From Bacillus sp. MYb209 (GTDB taxonomy: Bacteria > Bacillota > Bacilli > Bacillales > Bacillaceae_G): a DNA stretch of 64,000 bases. Below the pieces are notes generated by a model. The model saw only the letters and a program-made list of their open reading frames with translations. It was not told the DNA's origin and ran no database searches. The stretch's first letter is position 1; each line of letters starts with the position of its first letter. The DNA is taken from NCBI RefSeq assembly GCF_002975175.1, contig NZ_PCNZ01000003.1, positions 124,001 through 188,000 of the forward strand, given 5' to 3'. Below, piece after piece: positions 8,429 through 16,761 of this stretch. The position numbers and the translations under genes are program-made.

Positions 8429-10277
8429 ATAACTTAAATTTTTGCATTCGTTTATAAAACGTACTACGTGGTACATCTAATAATTTTGCAGCTAATGAAA
8501 CATTTCCGTTCGTCTTTTGCAACGCTTCCATCATGCTATCGCGCTGTACTTTTTCACGGAAATTTAGCGTATGTTCCTCTTTATTTTCTGTTTGTAATTC
8601 AAGTTGGTTTTGATTTCCCATCATCGTTTGTAACAAAAATGATATTTGCTTTTCGCATATTTCCCGTCCTTGCGACAAAATGTAAATGCGTTCTAATACA
8701 TTTAATAATTCTCTTATATTTCCTGGCCATTTATGTTGTGTAAATTGAATGATAATGCTAGCGGGAAATTGAATATTCCATTGCTTTCGCTCGCAAAAAT
8801 CTTGTATGAAATACGGGATATCTTCTTTTCTTTCTGATAATGATGGAACGTATATTGGATAAACGTGTAAACGATAATATAAATCTTGACGGAATTCCCC
8901 TTCCTCTACTAATCTTAATAAATCTTTATGCGTCGCAGTAATAACACGAATATTTACTGGAATTTCTTTTGAACTCCCAATTGGTGTTACTATTCGTTCT
9001 TGTAAAACACGCAAAAGTGCTATTTGCATCTCAGGAGGAACTTCTCCAATTTCATCTAAAAAGATTGTTCCTCCCTCCGCTTGTTCAAACTTACCTTTAT
9101 ATCCTTGCCTGCGTGCTCCTGTGAACGCCCCTTCAGCATAACCGAACAGTTCACTTTCCATCAACTCTTTCGGCAACGAACCGCAGTTAACAGCTATAAA
9201 AGGTCCACCTTTCCTTGGGCTATTTTCATGAATTGCTCTAGCGACATATTCCTTCCCCACACCTGTTTCACCACATACATATACACTAGCATCTGTCGGT
9301 GAAACAAGCTTAATTTCTTCTAATGTATGTTGAAATAAGTTGCTTGTCCCAATAACTCCAGGAAAAGAAATCCCTTTCATTAATGGAAAAGTAGAATATA
9401 AATTCGTTTGTTTATTTCCCTTTAAATAAATACATTTCCCTATCAATCTATCATTACTATATACAGGTATTTCTAATTTAGTTTTCAATCCATTTTGCAT
9501 TAAATTTTCAAGTTTCATTCGTGACCAATTAGATACTCGTTCGCGAACACTCTTACTCGCAGAAACGATAACATCACGATGGTTACAAATAACAACTTGT
9601 TCATCACTGTCAATTACATCTAAAAAGCGGTGAATTAAGTGTAGTTCATTTTGATGTATTTGAATGCTACATTCACGTTCAATCGCATGCGTAATTGAAG
9701 TTACCATACCGAGCATATACGGATGTGAAAACTCAATCGGACAAGAGAAATCAAGAACACCAATTAATTTCCCATCATCATTATGAATGGGAGCTGCTGC
9801 ACAACTCCAGCTATGAGATGCGACAGAATAATGTTCTGTACCAGTTATCATAATGGCCTCTTCAATTGCTAGAGCCGTACCAATAGCGTTTGTCCCAACT
9901 GCAGCTTCTGTCCATTTCACGCCTTCTATGAAATTAATATGTTTCGCTCGTTTTAATGTTTGTTTATTTCCACTTAATGAAAGCACATATCCATCTGGAT
10001 CAATTAATAATGCCATCATTTGCAATTCATCAATTGTTTTCTTCATATTTTGTAAATGAGGTAATGCTATATCAAGAAAAATTTCACTCTTTTGCTTTTG
10101 ATCTTGAAAAACAACAGAAGTCAAAATATTCTGACCTTTATTCATATGAGGATTTACATTTGCTTGTTTGCATCGATGCCATGACTCTGAAATTCTTTGA
10201 TTCATACGATCAGAATCTAGAATGCCTTCATCCACAAACTTTTTCCATGTATGTAAGTAAAACGGTGAAGCTAACAT
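8427..10277 (-). CDS. acoR: Sigma-54-dependent activator AcoR of acetoin catabolism
   Basis: 616 residues in three parts: an N-terminal GAF-type sensor region (about 60-220), a central sigma-54 AAA+ domain with Walker A GETGVGKE, the sigma-54 contact loop GAFTGA and Walker B GGTIFLDEIGE, and a C-terminal Fis-type helix-turn-helix (NGNVSLAAKLLDVPRSTF). This is AcoR, which drives acoABCL from a sigma-54 promoter. Here acoR lies downstream of, and about 6.5 kb away from, acoL on the same strand, with unrelated genes between. The sigma-54 site before acoA supports the assignment over related activators. Confidence 0.9.
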   Translation of the reverse strand: MLASPFYLHTWKKFVDEGILDSDRMNQRISESWHRCKQANVNPHMNKGQNILTSVVFQDQKQKSEIFLDIALPHLQNMKKTIDELQMMALLIDPDGYVLSLSGNKQTLKRAKHINFIEGVKWTEAAVGTNAIGTALAIEEAIMITGTEHYSVASHSWSCAAAPIHNDDGKLIGVLDFSCPIEFSHPYMLGMVTSITHAIERECSIQIHQNELHLIHRFLDVIDSDEQVVICNHRDVIVSASKSVRERVSNWSRMKLENLMQNGLKTKLEIPVYSNDRLIGKCIYLKGNKQTNLYSTFPLMKGISFPGVIGTSNLFQHTLEEIKLVSPTDASVYVCGETGVGKEYVARAIHENSPRKGGPFIAVNCGSLPKELMESELFGYAEGAFTGARRQGYKGKFEQAEGGTIFLDEIGEVPPEMQIALLRVLQERIVTPIGSSKEIPVNIRVITATHKDLLRLVEEGEFRQDLYYRLHVYPIYVPSLSERKEDIPYFIQDFCERKQWNIQFPASIIIQFTQHKWPGNIRELLNVLERIYILSQGREICEKQISFLLQTMMGNQNQLELQTENKEEHTLNFREKVQRDSMMEALQKTNGNVSLAAKLLDVPRSTFYKRMQKFKL

Positions 10278-10397
10278 AGTATCATCTCCCCTTTAATTAT
10301 TTGGAGATTTTAAAACATACTTTTATTATAAAACTGGGTAAATGCATTTTCAATACAATTAGAAAGACGACACAAATATGTTAATAATTTGAATATC

Positions 10398-10571
10398 TTA
10401 ATGGAGTTCTTTATATTTTTTAAATAAAACTATATTTTGTATAACTGATCCTAGTAAAATACAGAACCAAAACCACTTTATCGGATTATTATAAAAAAAG
10501 AATATCACCACTGCAACGATAAATAAAATAGTAGATGCTAAACTAAAATATAATTTCGTTCTAATCCCCAT
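10398..10571 (-). CDS. Small two-helix membrane protein (57 aa)
   Basis: An open frame of 57 codons from ATG at 10569-10571 with GAGGAG upstream. The product is MGIRTKLYF followed by two hydrophobic segments (about 9-26 and 33-49) and a basic tail FKKYKELH. Size, ribosome site and two-helix layout suggest a real small membrane protein. It begins 17 bases after the stop of the NIPSNAP-like gene and could be the last gene of the GNAT-NIPSNAP transcript. Function unknown. Confidence 0.6.
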   Translation of the reverse strand: MGIRTKLYFSLASTILFIVAVVIFFFYNNPIKWFWFCILLGSVIQNIVLFKKYKELH

Positions 10572-10588
10572 TTGGCTTCACTCCTCTA

Positions 10589-10927
10589 TCATTTTACAGT
10601 ACATAGTAACTCTTCATTTTTCATCTCTATTATGTACTCTCGTAAAACATATTCTTTCCCGCCATGTTTTTCATACCAATCATGTATTCTTTTAACATGC
10701 ATTTTATCATTTCTAATTTCCGTTTCAATTTCTTCATAATCTTCATAACTATCATATTCCCATATTGCAAATACTTCAGTCGTACCATCATTATTACCTT
10801 TCATCCAGCGCCCTATTAAACGAGAACCGTACTTTAATTGATTTGGTAAATTTGTATCATTGAAATGATTATTAAATATTTCAATGAATTCATTTTTCAC
10901 TATATAGTATTTCCTTCTGTAAAACAT
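10589..10927 (-). CDS. NIPSNAP-family protein
   Basis: 112 residues with a ferredoxin-like alpha-beta layout typical of NIPSNAP/dimeric barrel proteins: MFYRRKYYIVKNEFIEIFNNHF, then GSRLIGRWM and AIWEYDSYEDYEEIE. Function in Bacillus is not known. Its start overlaps the end of the upstream GNAT gene by 28 bases, so the two are translationally linked. Confidence 0.75.
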   Translation of the reverse strand: MFYRRKYYIVKNEFIEIFNNHFNDTNLPNQLKYGSRLIGRWMKGNNDGTTEVFAIWEYDSYEDYEEIETEIRNDKMHVKRIHDWYEKHGGKEYVLREYIIEMKNEELLCTVK

Positions 10928-11496
10928 ACTTCTTCACCTCTTTTATGAAAAGTACCATTCACCCTACCCATTACAACCGTATTGTAATACTTACCGTCCG
11001 ACAGCATCTTATCATTTTTCAGAACGCCTTCTACTTCGAAGCCTAATCTTTTATAAAGCTGAATTGCTTTTGCATTTGTTTCTAACACTTGTAACGCTAT
11101 CTTTTTCACTTCATTTGCATCAGCCCAATTGATAGATTCTTGCAAAAGATTTTTGCCAATCCCATATCCCCAAAACTCTTTTAAAATACAAACGCCAAAC
11201 TCTACTTTATGAGACAATCTCTTTAAATCAGATCCTTCACATCTTAAAAATCCAACGATACGGTTATGAACTTCCGCAACTAAAAAGATATTTCTCGTCT
11301 TTTCACTATCCGTTTTTATTATTTGCTGAAATCCTTTCGTATCTATAAATCCCTCACCTTCTTCTCTATCCATATTTTCAGTTTCTCCATCGATTTGTAC
11401 TCTTATTTTCGATAGCTGCTCTGCATCATGCTTGGCTGCAGATCTAATCGTATACTCTAGTCCTTTTATACAAAACTCTTTCCCTTTTATAATCAT
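10900..11496 (-). CDS. GNAT-family N-acetyltransferase
   Basis: 198 residues with the GNAT core: IFLVAEVHNRIVGFLRCE (strand 4 region), the acetyl-CoA loop in LKEFWGYGIGKNLLQ and ALQVLETNAKAIQLYKRLGFE near the C-terminus. The start follows AAAAGGAG. The substrate cannot be predicted; resemblance is to ribosomal-protein or small-molecule acetyltransferases. It heads a small group with the NIPSNAP-like gene, 15 bases after the DeoR regulator, so all may share a transcript. Confidence 0.82.
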   Translation of the reverse strand: MIIKGKEFCIKGLEYTIRSAAKHDAEQLSKIRVQIDGETENMDREEGEGFIDTKGFQQIIKTDSEKTRNIFLVAEVHNRIVGFLRCEGSDLKRLSHKVEFGVCILKEFWGYGIGKNLLQESINWADANEVKKIALQVLETNAKAIQLYKRLGFEVEGVLKNDKMLSDGKYYNTVVMGRVNGTFHKRGEEVCFTEGNTI

Positions 11497-11511
11497 AGTA
11501 AACTCCTTTTG

Positions 11512-12279
11512 TTATTCAGTAGATTGGGCAATCACTATTTTTTTACCTTGATTCTCAAACTCTTGAATTATTTCTTTATGAGCTTCTCCATCTGTAATGA
11601 TAAGATTAATTTCATTAAGAGACTCTCCTTTTATAAAACACTCGACACCAAGTTTATTATGGGATGCTAAACAAATATTTCTTCGAGCAATTTTGCTTAC
11701 TGCTTTTCCGAAATAAGCAACTTCTGGTGTTGCAGTACTTATACCATATAATGAAACGCCACCACCTGTAGAAAAATAAAGATCAATAGTAAAACTACTA
11801 ATCGATTCCGAGGCAAGTGTATCCGTCATATTTCCTGATGGTTTCACCTTGCCACCAATTAAGTACGTATCAATGTTCTCATATTCCCGTAACTTACTAG
11901 CTATTTCTATAGAATTCGTAATAACTGTAAATGATGTTTTAGGTAAATATTTTAACATTGCATAATGAATTGAAGCCCCACCAATAAAAACAGAATCTCC
12001 TTCTTGTATATAAGATGTAGCAACTTTAGCAATTGATTCTTCGTATATTGAACTATCACTATAACGCTTAAATGGTTCAGCAGCTAAGTTTCTCACTCGC
12101 GTAAGTTCAATTGCTCCCCCATGTGTCCTTTTTAACAAACCATCCTTCTCCATAATAGAAAAATCTCTTCTTATAGAATCGATAGACATATCAAATATTT
12201 CTGCAAGATCTTTTGCGATTACTCTTCCGTCTTTTTTAAGTAGCTCTAAAATTTTCTCTCTACGCTCTTCTGTGAACAT
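11512..12279 (-). CDS. DeoR/GlpR-family transcriptional regulator
   Basis: 255 residues: an N-terminal DeoR helix-turn-helix (RREKILELLKKDGRVIAKDLA and DSIRRDFSIMEKDGLLKRTHGG) and a C-terminal sugar-isomerase-like sensor domain (GDSVFIGGASIHYA, ITDGEAHKEII). Such proteins usually repress sugar catabolism and sense a phosphorylated sugar, but no sugar operon lies next to this gene, so its target is unknown. The ATG is followed downstream by the GNAT gene 15 bases on. Confidence 0.85.
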   Translation of the reverse strand: MFTEERREKILELLKKDGRVIAKDLAEIFDMSIDSIRRDFSIMEKDGLLKRTHGGAIELTRVRNLAAEPFKRYSDSSIYEESIAKVATSYIQEGDSVFIGGASIHYAMLKYLPKTSFTVITNSIEIASKLREYENIDTYLIGGKVKPSGNMTDTLASESISSFTIDLYFSTGGGVSLYGISTATPEVAYFGKAVSKIARRNICLASHNKLGVECFIKGESLNEINLIITDGEAHKEIIQEFENQGKKIVIAQSTE

Positions 12280-12531
12280 GTTCTCACCACCGTTATTGAA
12301 GATTCAGAAATTTAATCCTTCTCATTCAATTATATGCATGTTTTTTCTGTTTTACAATATTTTCAATTCTTATTCTTCCAGCTTTATGCAAGTTTTTTCT
12401 TCTTTCTATTTAATTAATTTCAATACCAAATACATGCATATTTGCATATTCCACAAAAAGACTTCCATTTATTTTCCTGTTGATGTAAAATTATTCCTAT
12501 GTTTTACTTTTTAATATAGAAAGGAATTACT

Positions 12532-13029
12532 ATGAAATCTTTAATTAAAGTAACATGTACAGCATTAATATTTACAGGAATAATGGCAGGATGTAATGGT
12601 AGTACTACACCAAAACAAGAGAAGAGCGCTCTCGAAAAGAATGCAATGCACTATGGGGAAATAGTTAAAAACGAATACTATAGAGCAACAGTTGAAAATG
12701 CAAAATTTGAAAAAATAGACAAAGAATGGCGCCTTACAACTCGTGTTATGATTAATAATGTCCGAGCCGACGGACAAACAATTGATCTTTCAGAGATAAA
12801 ATATTTCATAAAAGATGAAAAAACTGGTCAAAAATATGAAGGTGAAGTTCATTCAGTAGATGATGAGAAATATAAAAATGTTCCACTCGAATTCTCTTTA
12901 ACTACTGACGTTGTATTTGAAATGAAAACTTCACCTAAAGATTTAAATAATATGTATTTGTATATAGATAGTAAAGTTGCTCCATTAACAAATACATATT
13001 GGAAGCTTGATAATTTAGTATCTAAATAA
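12532..13029 (+). CDS. Putative lipoprotein
   Basis: 165 residues with a lipoprotein signal (MKSLIKVTCTALIFTGIMAGC; lipobox IMAGC, lipidated Cys near residue 21). The mature part is charged and beta-rich (TRVMINNVRADGQTIDLS, YEGEVHSVDDEKYKN), resembling DUF4352-type extracellular immunoglobulin-like domains, though I cannot fix the family. The ATG follows GAAAGGAATTACT. It is divergent from the DeoR gene and ends at its own terminator. Confidence 0.75.
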   Translation: MKSLIKVTCTALIFTGIMAGCNGSTTPKQEKSALEKNAMHYGEIVKNEYYRATVENAKFEKIDKEWRLTTRVMINNVRADGQTIDLSEIKYFIKDEKTGQKYEGEVHSVDDEKYKNVPLEFSLTTDVVFEMKTSPKDLNNMYLYIDSKVAPLTNTYWKLDNLVSK

Positions 13030-13059
13030 AAATACCAGTCTTAAATGACTGGTATTTTT
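13028..13059. terminator. Intrinsic terminator
   Basis: AAAAATACCAGTC pairs perfectly with GACTGGTATTTTT around a six-base loop, between the converging lipoprotein and methyltransferase genes. Confidence 0.88.
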
Positions 13060-13088
13060 ACATTCAAGCATTCAACTTTCACCAACAT

Positions 13089-13691
13089 TTACACTGATTT
13101 TCTAATAACAACTTGAATAACATGAGCTAAACCAGTATGTCCTTTCCCTTCAATTCGCTCTTGTTCTCCATTAAAGAAATGAATTACCTCATGTTCTTCA
13201 CACCAAGTAAGAATATCAATTGGATCATACAGCATATCAATATCTTTTGGCCCGCCAGTACCATAATTTAATTGCTGTTTCAAGTAAACTTCAATCATTA
13301 TTAACCCACCAGGCTTTATCGTATGAATCATTTTATTTAATATCATTCTTTGATTATCAGTATGAAAATGTCCAAATACCATAATTGCCGCATCGAATTC
13401 ATTAGCTGGCAAACTATCAGCTAATAAATCTACCTTTTTTGTATGCACTTTTACGTTATGCTTCGCGGCTAATTTTTTTGTTTTTTCTAATCCACCTTCC
13501 GAATAATCAATAGCTGTTACTTCGTGTCCTTGTCTTGCTAGAAAAATAGCATTTCTACCTTCTCCCTCTGCGAAAGCTATTACTTTATTGTGATTTACCA
13601 AACGAAATGCTTGTTCTTGAATAAATATATTAGGTTCTTCCCCATAAAAATATTCATTCGATTTAAATCGATCATCCCAAAAATTATTCAT
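13089..13691 (-). CDS. Class I SAM-dependent methyltransferase
   Basis: 200 residues. SAM-binding motif I is FAEGEGRNAIFLARQGH and the acidic motif II is TAIDYSEGGL; FDAAIMVFGHFH is motif IV. The layout resembles TehB-like enzymes, with FWDDRFKSNEYFYGEEPN at the start. The substrate is unknown. It begins 26 bases after the flavoprotein stop on the same strand, so it probably belongs to a short operon with that gene. Confidence 0.82.
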   Translation of the reverse strand: MNNFWDDRFKSNEYFYGEEPNIFIQEQAFRLVNHNKVIAFAEGEGRNAIFLARQGHEVTAIDYSEGGLEKTKKLAAKHNVKVHTKKVDLLADSLPANEFDAAIMVFGHFHTDNQRMILNKMIHTIKPGGLIMIEVYLKQQLNYGTGGPKDIDMLYDPIDILTWCEEHEVIHFFNGEQERIEGKGHTGLAHVIQVVIRKSV

Positions 13692-13717
13692 CTTCTTCTC
13701 CTCCTTCTAAATTCTAG

Positions 13718-14623
13718 TTAGAACCGCTCATCTGTAATATCGCTATTAATTGCTATCGCTGATTTATTTCCCTGTGATGCAGCAATACTTAATGAAGATG
13801 GCCCTTGAGTAATTGTTTCTCCTGCTAAGTAAATATTCTTTTCTGAAGTACGACCAAAATCATCTATTACAAAAGTTTCATTACTTTGCAGTTCACAACC
13901 AAGTTGTTCTATAAATCGATTTGGCCTACAGAAAGAAGGTACTATAAATCCTCCAGATCTTTCGATATGCAAACCTGAACGAAACTTTACTTGGTTTAAA
14001 TAACCTTCTTCACCATGTAGTGCATGAATAGGCTCTGTAATAACTCTTATATTTTTATTACACAGTTCATCCATAGTAGGCTTACTTAACTCATTACCAT
14101 TTGTTGCGATTACTAAATCTGTAGACCAGTTATAAACTAATTTTGTCATATGCAACGTATAATCTTCATTTTCAGAAATAATAATGAGAGGTTGATCTTT
14201 TAATTCCCATCCATCACAATACGGACAACTAAATAAACTTTTTCCATAGAATTCCCGTACATCAGGGATGGATGGGAATTCTTCCTGTATACCCGTTGCT
14301 AATAAAACTCTTTCCGCTACATATTTTGTATGATCCGATGTCACAATCTCAAATAAACCAGTAGATTTCTTCGTTATCGTTGAAACTGTTTTTTTATAAT
14401 AATGAACCGATGGATACTTCTTCAAATCGTTTAACCCTAATTCCTTAAACTCTTCTGGTTTAATCCCATCACGTGTAATAAATCCGTGAGACTTTCGTGT
14501 TACACGATTCCTATTCGTTCTATTATCAAATAACGCTATTTGTTTACGAGCTCTCCCTAAAACTAAACTTGCATTAATTCCTGCTGGACCAGCACCTATA
14601 ACAGCACAATCAATAAATTTCAT
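13718..14623 (-). CDS. Thioredoxin-reductase-like FAD/NAD(P) oxidoreductase
   Basis: 301 residues from the ATG at 14623, preceded by GGAGGG; a longer in-frame start has no ribosome site. It has an N-terminal FAD dinucleotide fold (IGAGPAGINASLVLGRARK), a redox-active CPYC in SCPYCDGWEL, and an FAD-contact motif near the end (IYLAGE). This is the low-molecular-weight thioredoxin reductase fold, also seen in bacilliredoxin, ferredoxin and natural-product dithiol oxidoreductases. It lies beside the Rrf2 regulator with repeats in the promoter, suggesting redox or nitrosative stress control. Confidence 0.85.
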   Translation of the reverse strand: MKFIDCAVIGAGPAGINASLVLGRARKQIALFDNRTNRNRVTRKSHGFITRDGIKPEEFKELGLNDLKKYPSVHYYKKTVSTITKKSTGLFEIVTSDHTKYVAERVLLATGIQEEFPSIPDVREFYGKSLFSCPYCDGWELKDQPLIIISENEDYTLHMTKLVYNWSTDLVIATNGNELSKPTMDELCNKNIRVITEPIHALHGEEGYLNQVKFRSGLHIERSGGFIVPSFCRPNRFIEQLGCELQSNETFVIDDFGRTSEKNIYLAGETITQGPSSLSIAASQGNKSAIAINSDITDERF

Positions 14624-14639
14624 AAATAAAAACCCTCCA

Positions 14640-14705
14640 ATAATTAACATTTATATTAAAGATATTAAAGAGTGTTATTATCTTTAATATTATTAAAAAA
14701 TAAAA
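14640..14705 (-). promoter_or_regulatory. AT-rich repeats in the flavoprotein promoter region
   Basis: The 66 bases between the Rrf2 gene end and the flavoprotein start hold an inverted repeat (ATATTAAAGA ... TCTTTAATAT) with extra direct copies of TTAAAGATATTAAAG on the plus strand. It may be a regulator site or a weak terminator of the Rrf2 gene. It does not match the repeat before the Rrf2 gene itself. Confidence 0.4.
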
Positions 14706-14710
14706 GCGGA

Positions 14711-15112
14711 TCAAAAATCCACCGTTATTTTCTTCGTAAGATCTGCTATTTTTTGATTTCTTAGCTCTTCTTCCATTTTCCCCTCTGCTTCAAGCATTAC
14801 TTCATTTATTACACATCCAGGTTCATGATGCAAACAACATTCAAATAATGATGTTTTCCCTTCAATAGCATGTATAATATCTAAAAAAGAGATATCTTCC
14901 CAATTACTGCTAAGTGAATAACCACCTTTAGGTCCTGAGGATGAATGAATCACGCCTTCCTTAGTCAACTTTGTTAATATTTTTGACAAGTACGTAGGTG
15001 AAACTTTTTGCATTTCTGCTAATTGATGAACACTAACGAGTTTATTTGGTGTAGCCTTTGCAAGAAAAAGCATTGTATGAAGAGCATAATTTGTAGCTTT
15101 AGAATATTTCAT
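14711..15112 (-). CDS. Rrf2-family transcriptional regulator
   Basis: 133 residues with the Rrf2 helix-turn-helix (YALHTMLFLAK, VHQLAEMQKVSPTYLSKIL) and wing (SSGPKGGYSLS). The C-terminal half carries Cys residues in LFECCLHHEPGC, so an Fe-S or thiol sensor role, as in NsrR/IscR-like members, is possible. The start codon is embedded in a set of ATTGTAGA repeats that probably form its own operator. The thioredoxin-reductase-like gene follows at once and is the probable target. Confidence 0.85.
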   Translation of the reverse strand: MKYSKATNYALHTMLFLAKATPNKLVSVHQLAEMQKVSPTYLSKILTKLTKEGVIHSSSGPKGGYSLSSNWEDISFLDIIHAIEGKTSLFECCLHHEPGCVINEVMLEAEGKMEEELRNQKIADLTKKITVDF

Positions 15113-15150
15113 ATTGTAGACTCCTATTGTAGACTTCGTGTATCTACAAT
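15113..15150 (-). promoter_or_regulatory. Operator-like repeats around the rrf2 ribosome site
   Basis: A perfect palindrome ATTGTAGA-N9-TCTACAAT (15126-15150) and a third ATTGTAGA copy (15113-15120) flank the AGGAG ribosome site of the Rrf2 gene; the third copy touches the start codon. The arrangement suggests autoregulation by the Rrf2 protein. Confidence 0.6.
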
Positions 15151-15195
15151 AACTTTATTTTTTTATCGTGTCAAACATTTGTAATGCACCAAGGG

Positions 15196-15834
15196 TTATC
15201 CCTTTTCGATTTGTACATCCTCTGCACAAATTATCACCTCTTTAAATGGACAATCAAATAAAATACCCAATTCAAAACCATCTTCAGTAAGCTCTATTTC
15301 ATGATAAAGCCACCAAGCACCTTCAAAATTTTCCGGCATAAAACATTTCGTCACACCTGTAAAAGTTACTTGAAGTTTATCGAAATCGCTAAAAGTACCA
15401 CTATAATCCAAAAATATAGTTAGTGTATCTTTTGATGTTCTCTCTGTTGAAAGAACCACACTATCATGTAGAGAGAACTCAGGAAGTTGAACGACATTTG
15501 ACGGAAGATTTTTCTTAATAAAATTAAAGTGTTCTATATAGGATTGATCTAAATGAGTTATTCTTTTCTCGTAATCCTCGTTCCACTCCAGCAAAAATTT
15601 CTTTAATTCATCGGGCAGACATTCTGAATTAATTGTGTTGTTATGAATATACGGATGCAGTGACTCAGGAAGAAACTTTAATAATTCTTCTTTCCTTTCT
15701 TCCACCTCTTCTTTCAAACTTTGTTTATAATCTTGCTCCATCTTTTCCCATTCTTCTATCGACTCTATGAATTTTACACATCCTGAAATTTGCATTTCTT
15801 TATACCGATCTTTTGTGAAATATTTCAAAAACAT
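15196..15834 (-). CDS. DUF4085-family protein
   Basis: 212 residues, cytoplasmic, rich in Glu and Lys at the N-terminus (WEKMEQDYKQSLKEEVEERK, likely helical) followed by a beta-rich half (FSLHDSVVLSTERTSKDTL, IFLDYSGTF, GAWWLYHEIELTEDGFELG). I associate this layout with DUF4085, a family of unknown function. The ATG follows TAGGAGAG. It is a single gene; no function is proposed. Confidence 0.72.
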   Translation of the reverse strand: MFLKYFTKDRYKEMQISGCVKFIESIEEWEKMEQDYKQSLKEEVEERKEELLKFLPESLHPYIHNNTINSECLPDELKKFLLEWNEDYEKRITHLDQSYIEHFNFIKKNLPSNVVQLPEFSLHDSVVLSTERTSKDTLTIFLDYSGTFSDFDKLQVTFTGVTKCFMPENFEGAWWLYHEIELTEDGFELGILFDCPFKEVIICAEDVQIEKG

Positions 15835-16048
15835 CTCTCCTAAAATATATTTATATCCAGAAAAAGTAATTAATCTATTTATTATATCATTCTAATAACT
15901 GTTTTTTCTAAAAAGAAAATGTAAAACTGTAAATATTCTGTTTATTATTTCTAAAACTTCAGAATATTTACAAAAATATAAAACTAGATTACATTTTACT
16001 TGTACAAGATTTTCCTGTACAAAAATCTAAACAAAAAGGGATGGTTAT

Positions 16049-16642
16049 ATGTTGAAGAAATTAGTAGCAGGGACATTAGTAGCAGGTTTTGCATTAACTG
16101 GAGGATTAGGAGTAGTAAGTGCTGCAGAAAAAGATAATACAATTAAATCATTTGATTATTTAAAAGTTGATGAAAAGAATGTTAATTCATTCACAAAATT
16201 AAGCGATCAATCAAAAAAAGACATCCAAATTACTATGGTACTACCTAAGCAAAATGAAAATGGAGATTGGTTAGCTTATGGCTTTACTAGCAGAGAAACA
16301 TTGAATGCTTTTATTGAAAAGGATAAAAAGGCACTTAAAAATCAAATTAACCCTTTAGGTAGTGGTGCTGGTAGTACCGATTTTTATGAGCATCAAAATA
16401 AAGGTGGACAGTATATTTATTGGAGCAGCGGCTTTAAAAACCTACCTTCTAGCTGGAACGACAGAATTTCTTCTGTAAGTACAGCTTCACCTTCTGCAAG
16501 TTATTCAACAACGCTATGGGAACATTCTTCAACTCAAGGATATGGAAAAGGTGTCTCCTTTAGACACTCTGATTGGTATGGTCAAACTGCTAATTTAGCT
16601 ACGGATTGGAACGATATAACTTCAGCAATTGAAATCAAATAG
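16049..16642 (+). CDS. Secreted beta-gamma-crystallin-like protein
   Basis: 197 residues with a signal peptide (MLKKLVAGTLVAGFALTGG, cleavage near VSAAE). The N-terminal third is lysine-rich. The C-terminal part (about 108-197) has two repeats of a Greek-key pattern: DFYEHQNKGGQYIYWSSG ... SWNDRISSVS and LWEHSSTQGYGKGVSF ... DWNDITSAIEI. The NDRISS stretch fits the N/D-N/D-x-x-S/T-S calcium motif of beta-gamma crystallins; the second (NDITSA) lacks the last Ser. Proteins of this kind may also be labelled inhibitor-like. Function is unknown; calcium-dependent stability outside the cell is inferred. Confidence 0.75.
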   Translation: MLKKLVAGTLVAGFALTGGLGVVSAAEKDNTIKSFDYLKVDEKNVNSFTKLSDQSKKDIQITMVLPKQNENGDWLAYGFTSRETLNAFIEKDKKALKNQINPLGSGAGSTDFYEHQNKGGQYIYWSSGFKNLPSSWNDRISSVSTASPSASYSTTLWEHSSTQGYGKGVSFRHSDWYGQTANLATDWNDITSAIEIK

Positions 16643-16666
16643 TAACAGGGCATTTCAATTGAATAG

Positions 16667-16694
16667 GTGGAACTATATTTTTATATAGTTTCAC
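16667..16694 (+). terminator. Terminator after the crystallin-like gene
   Basis: GTG and AACTATAT pair with ATATAGTT and CAC around TTTT, 25 bases after the stop; the loop and stem are AT-rich, so strength is moderate. Confidence 0.55.
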
Positions 16695-16724
16695 ACAAAT
16701 TGCTACTTAAATATTATTAGATAG

Positions 16725-16758
16725 TAGAAAGACCAGTCATTTTAGACTGGTCTTTCTA
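16725..16758. terminator. Bidirectional terminator, end of acoABCL
   Basis: TAGAAAGACCAGTC pairs perfectly with GACTGGTCTTTCTA around six bases, directly after the acoL stop. Confidence 0.85.
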
Positions 16759-16761
16759 CAT

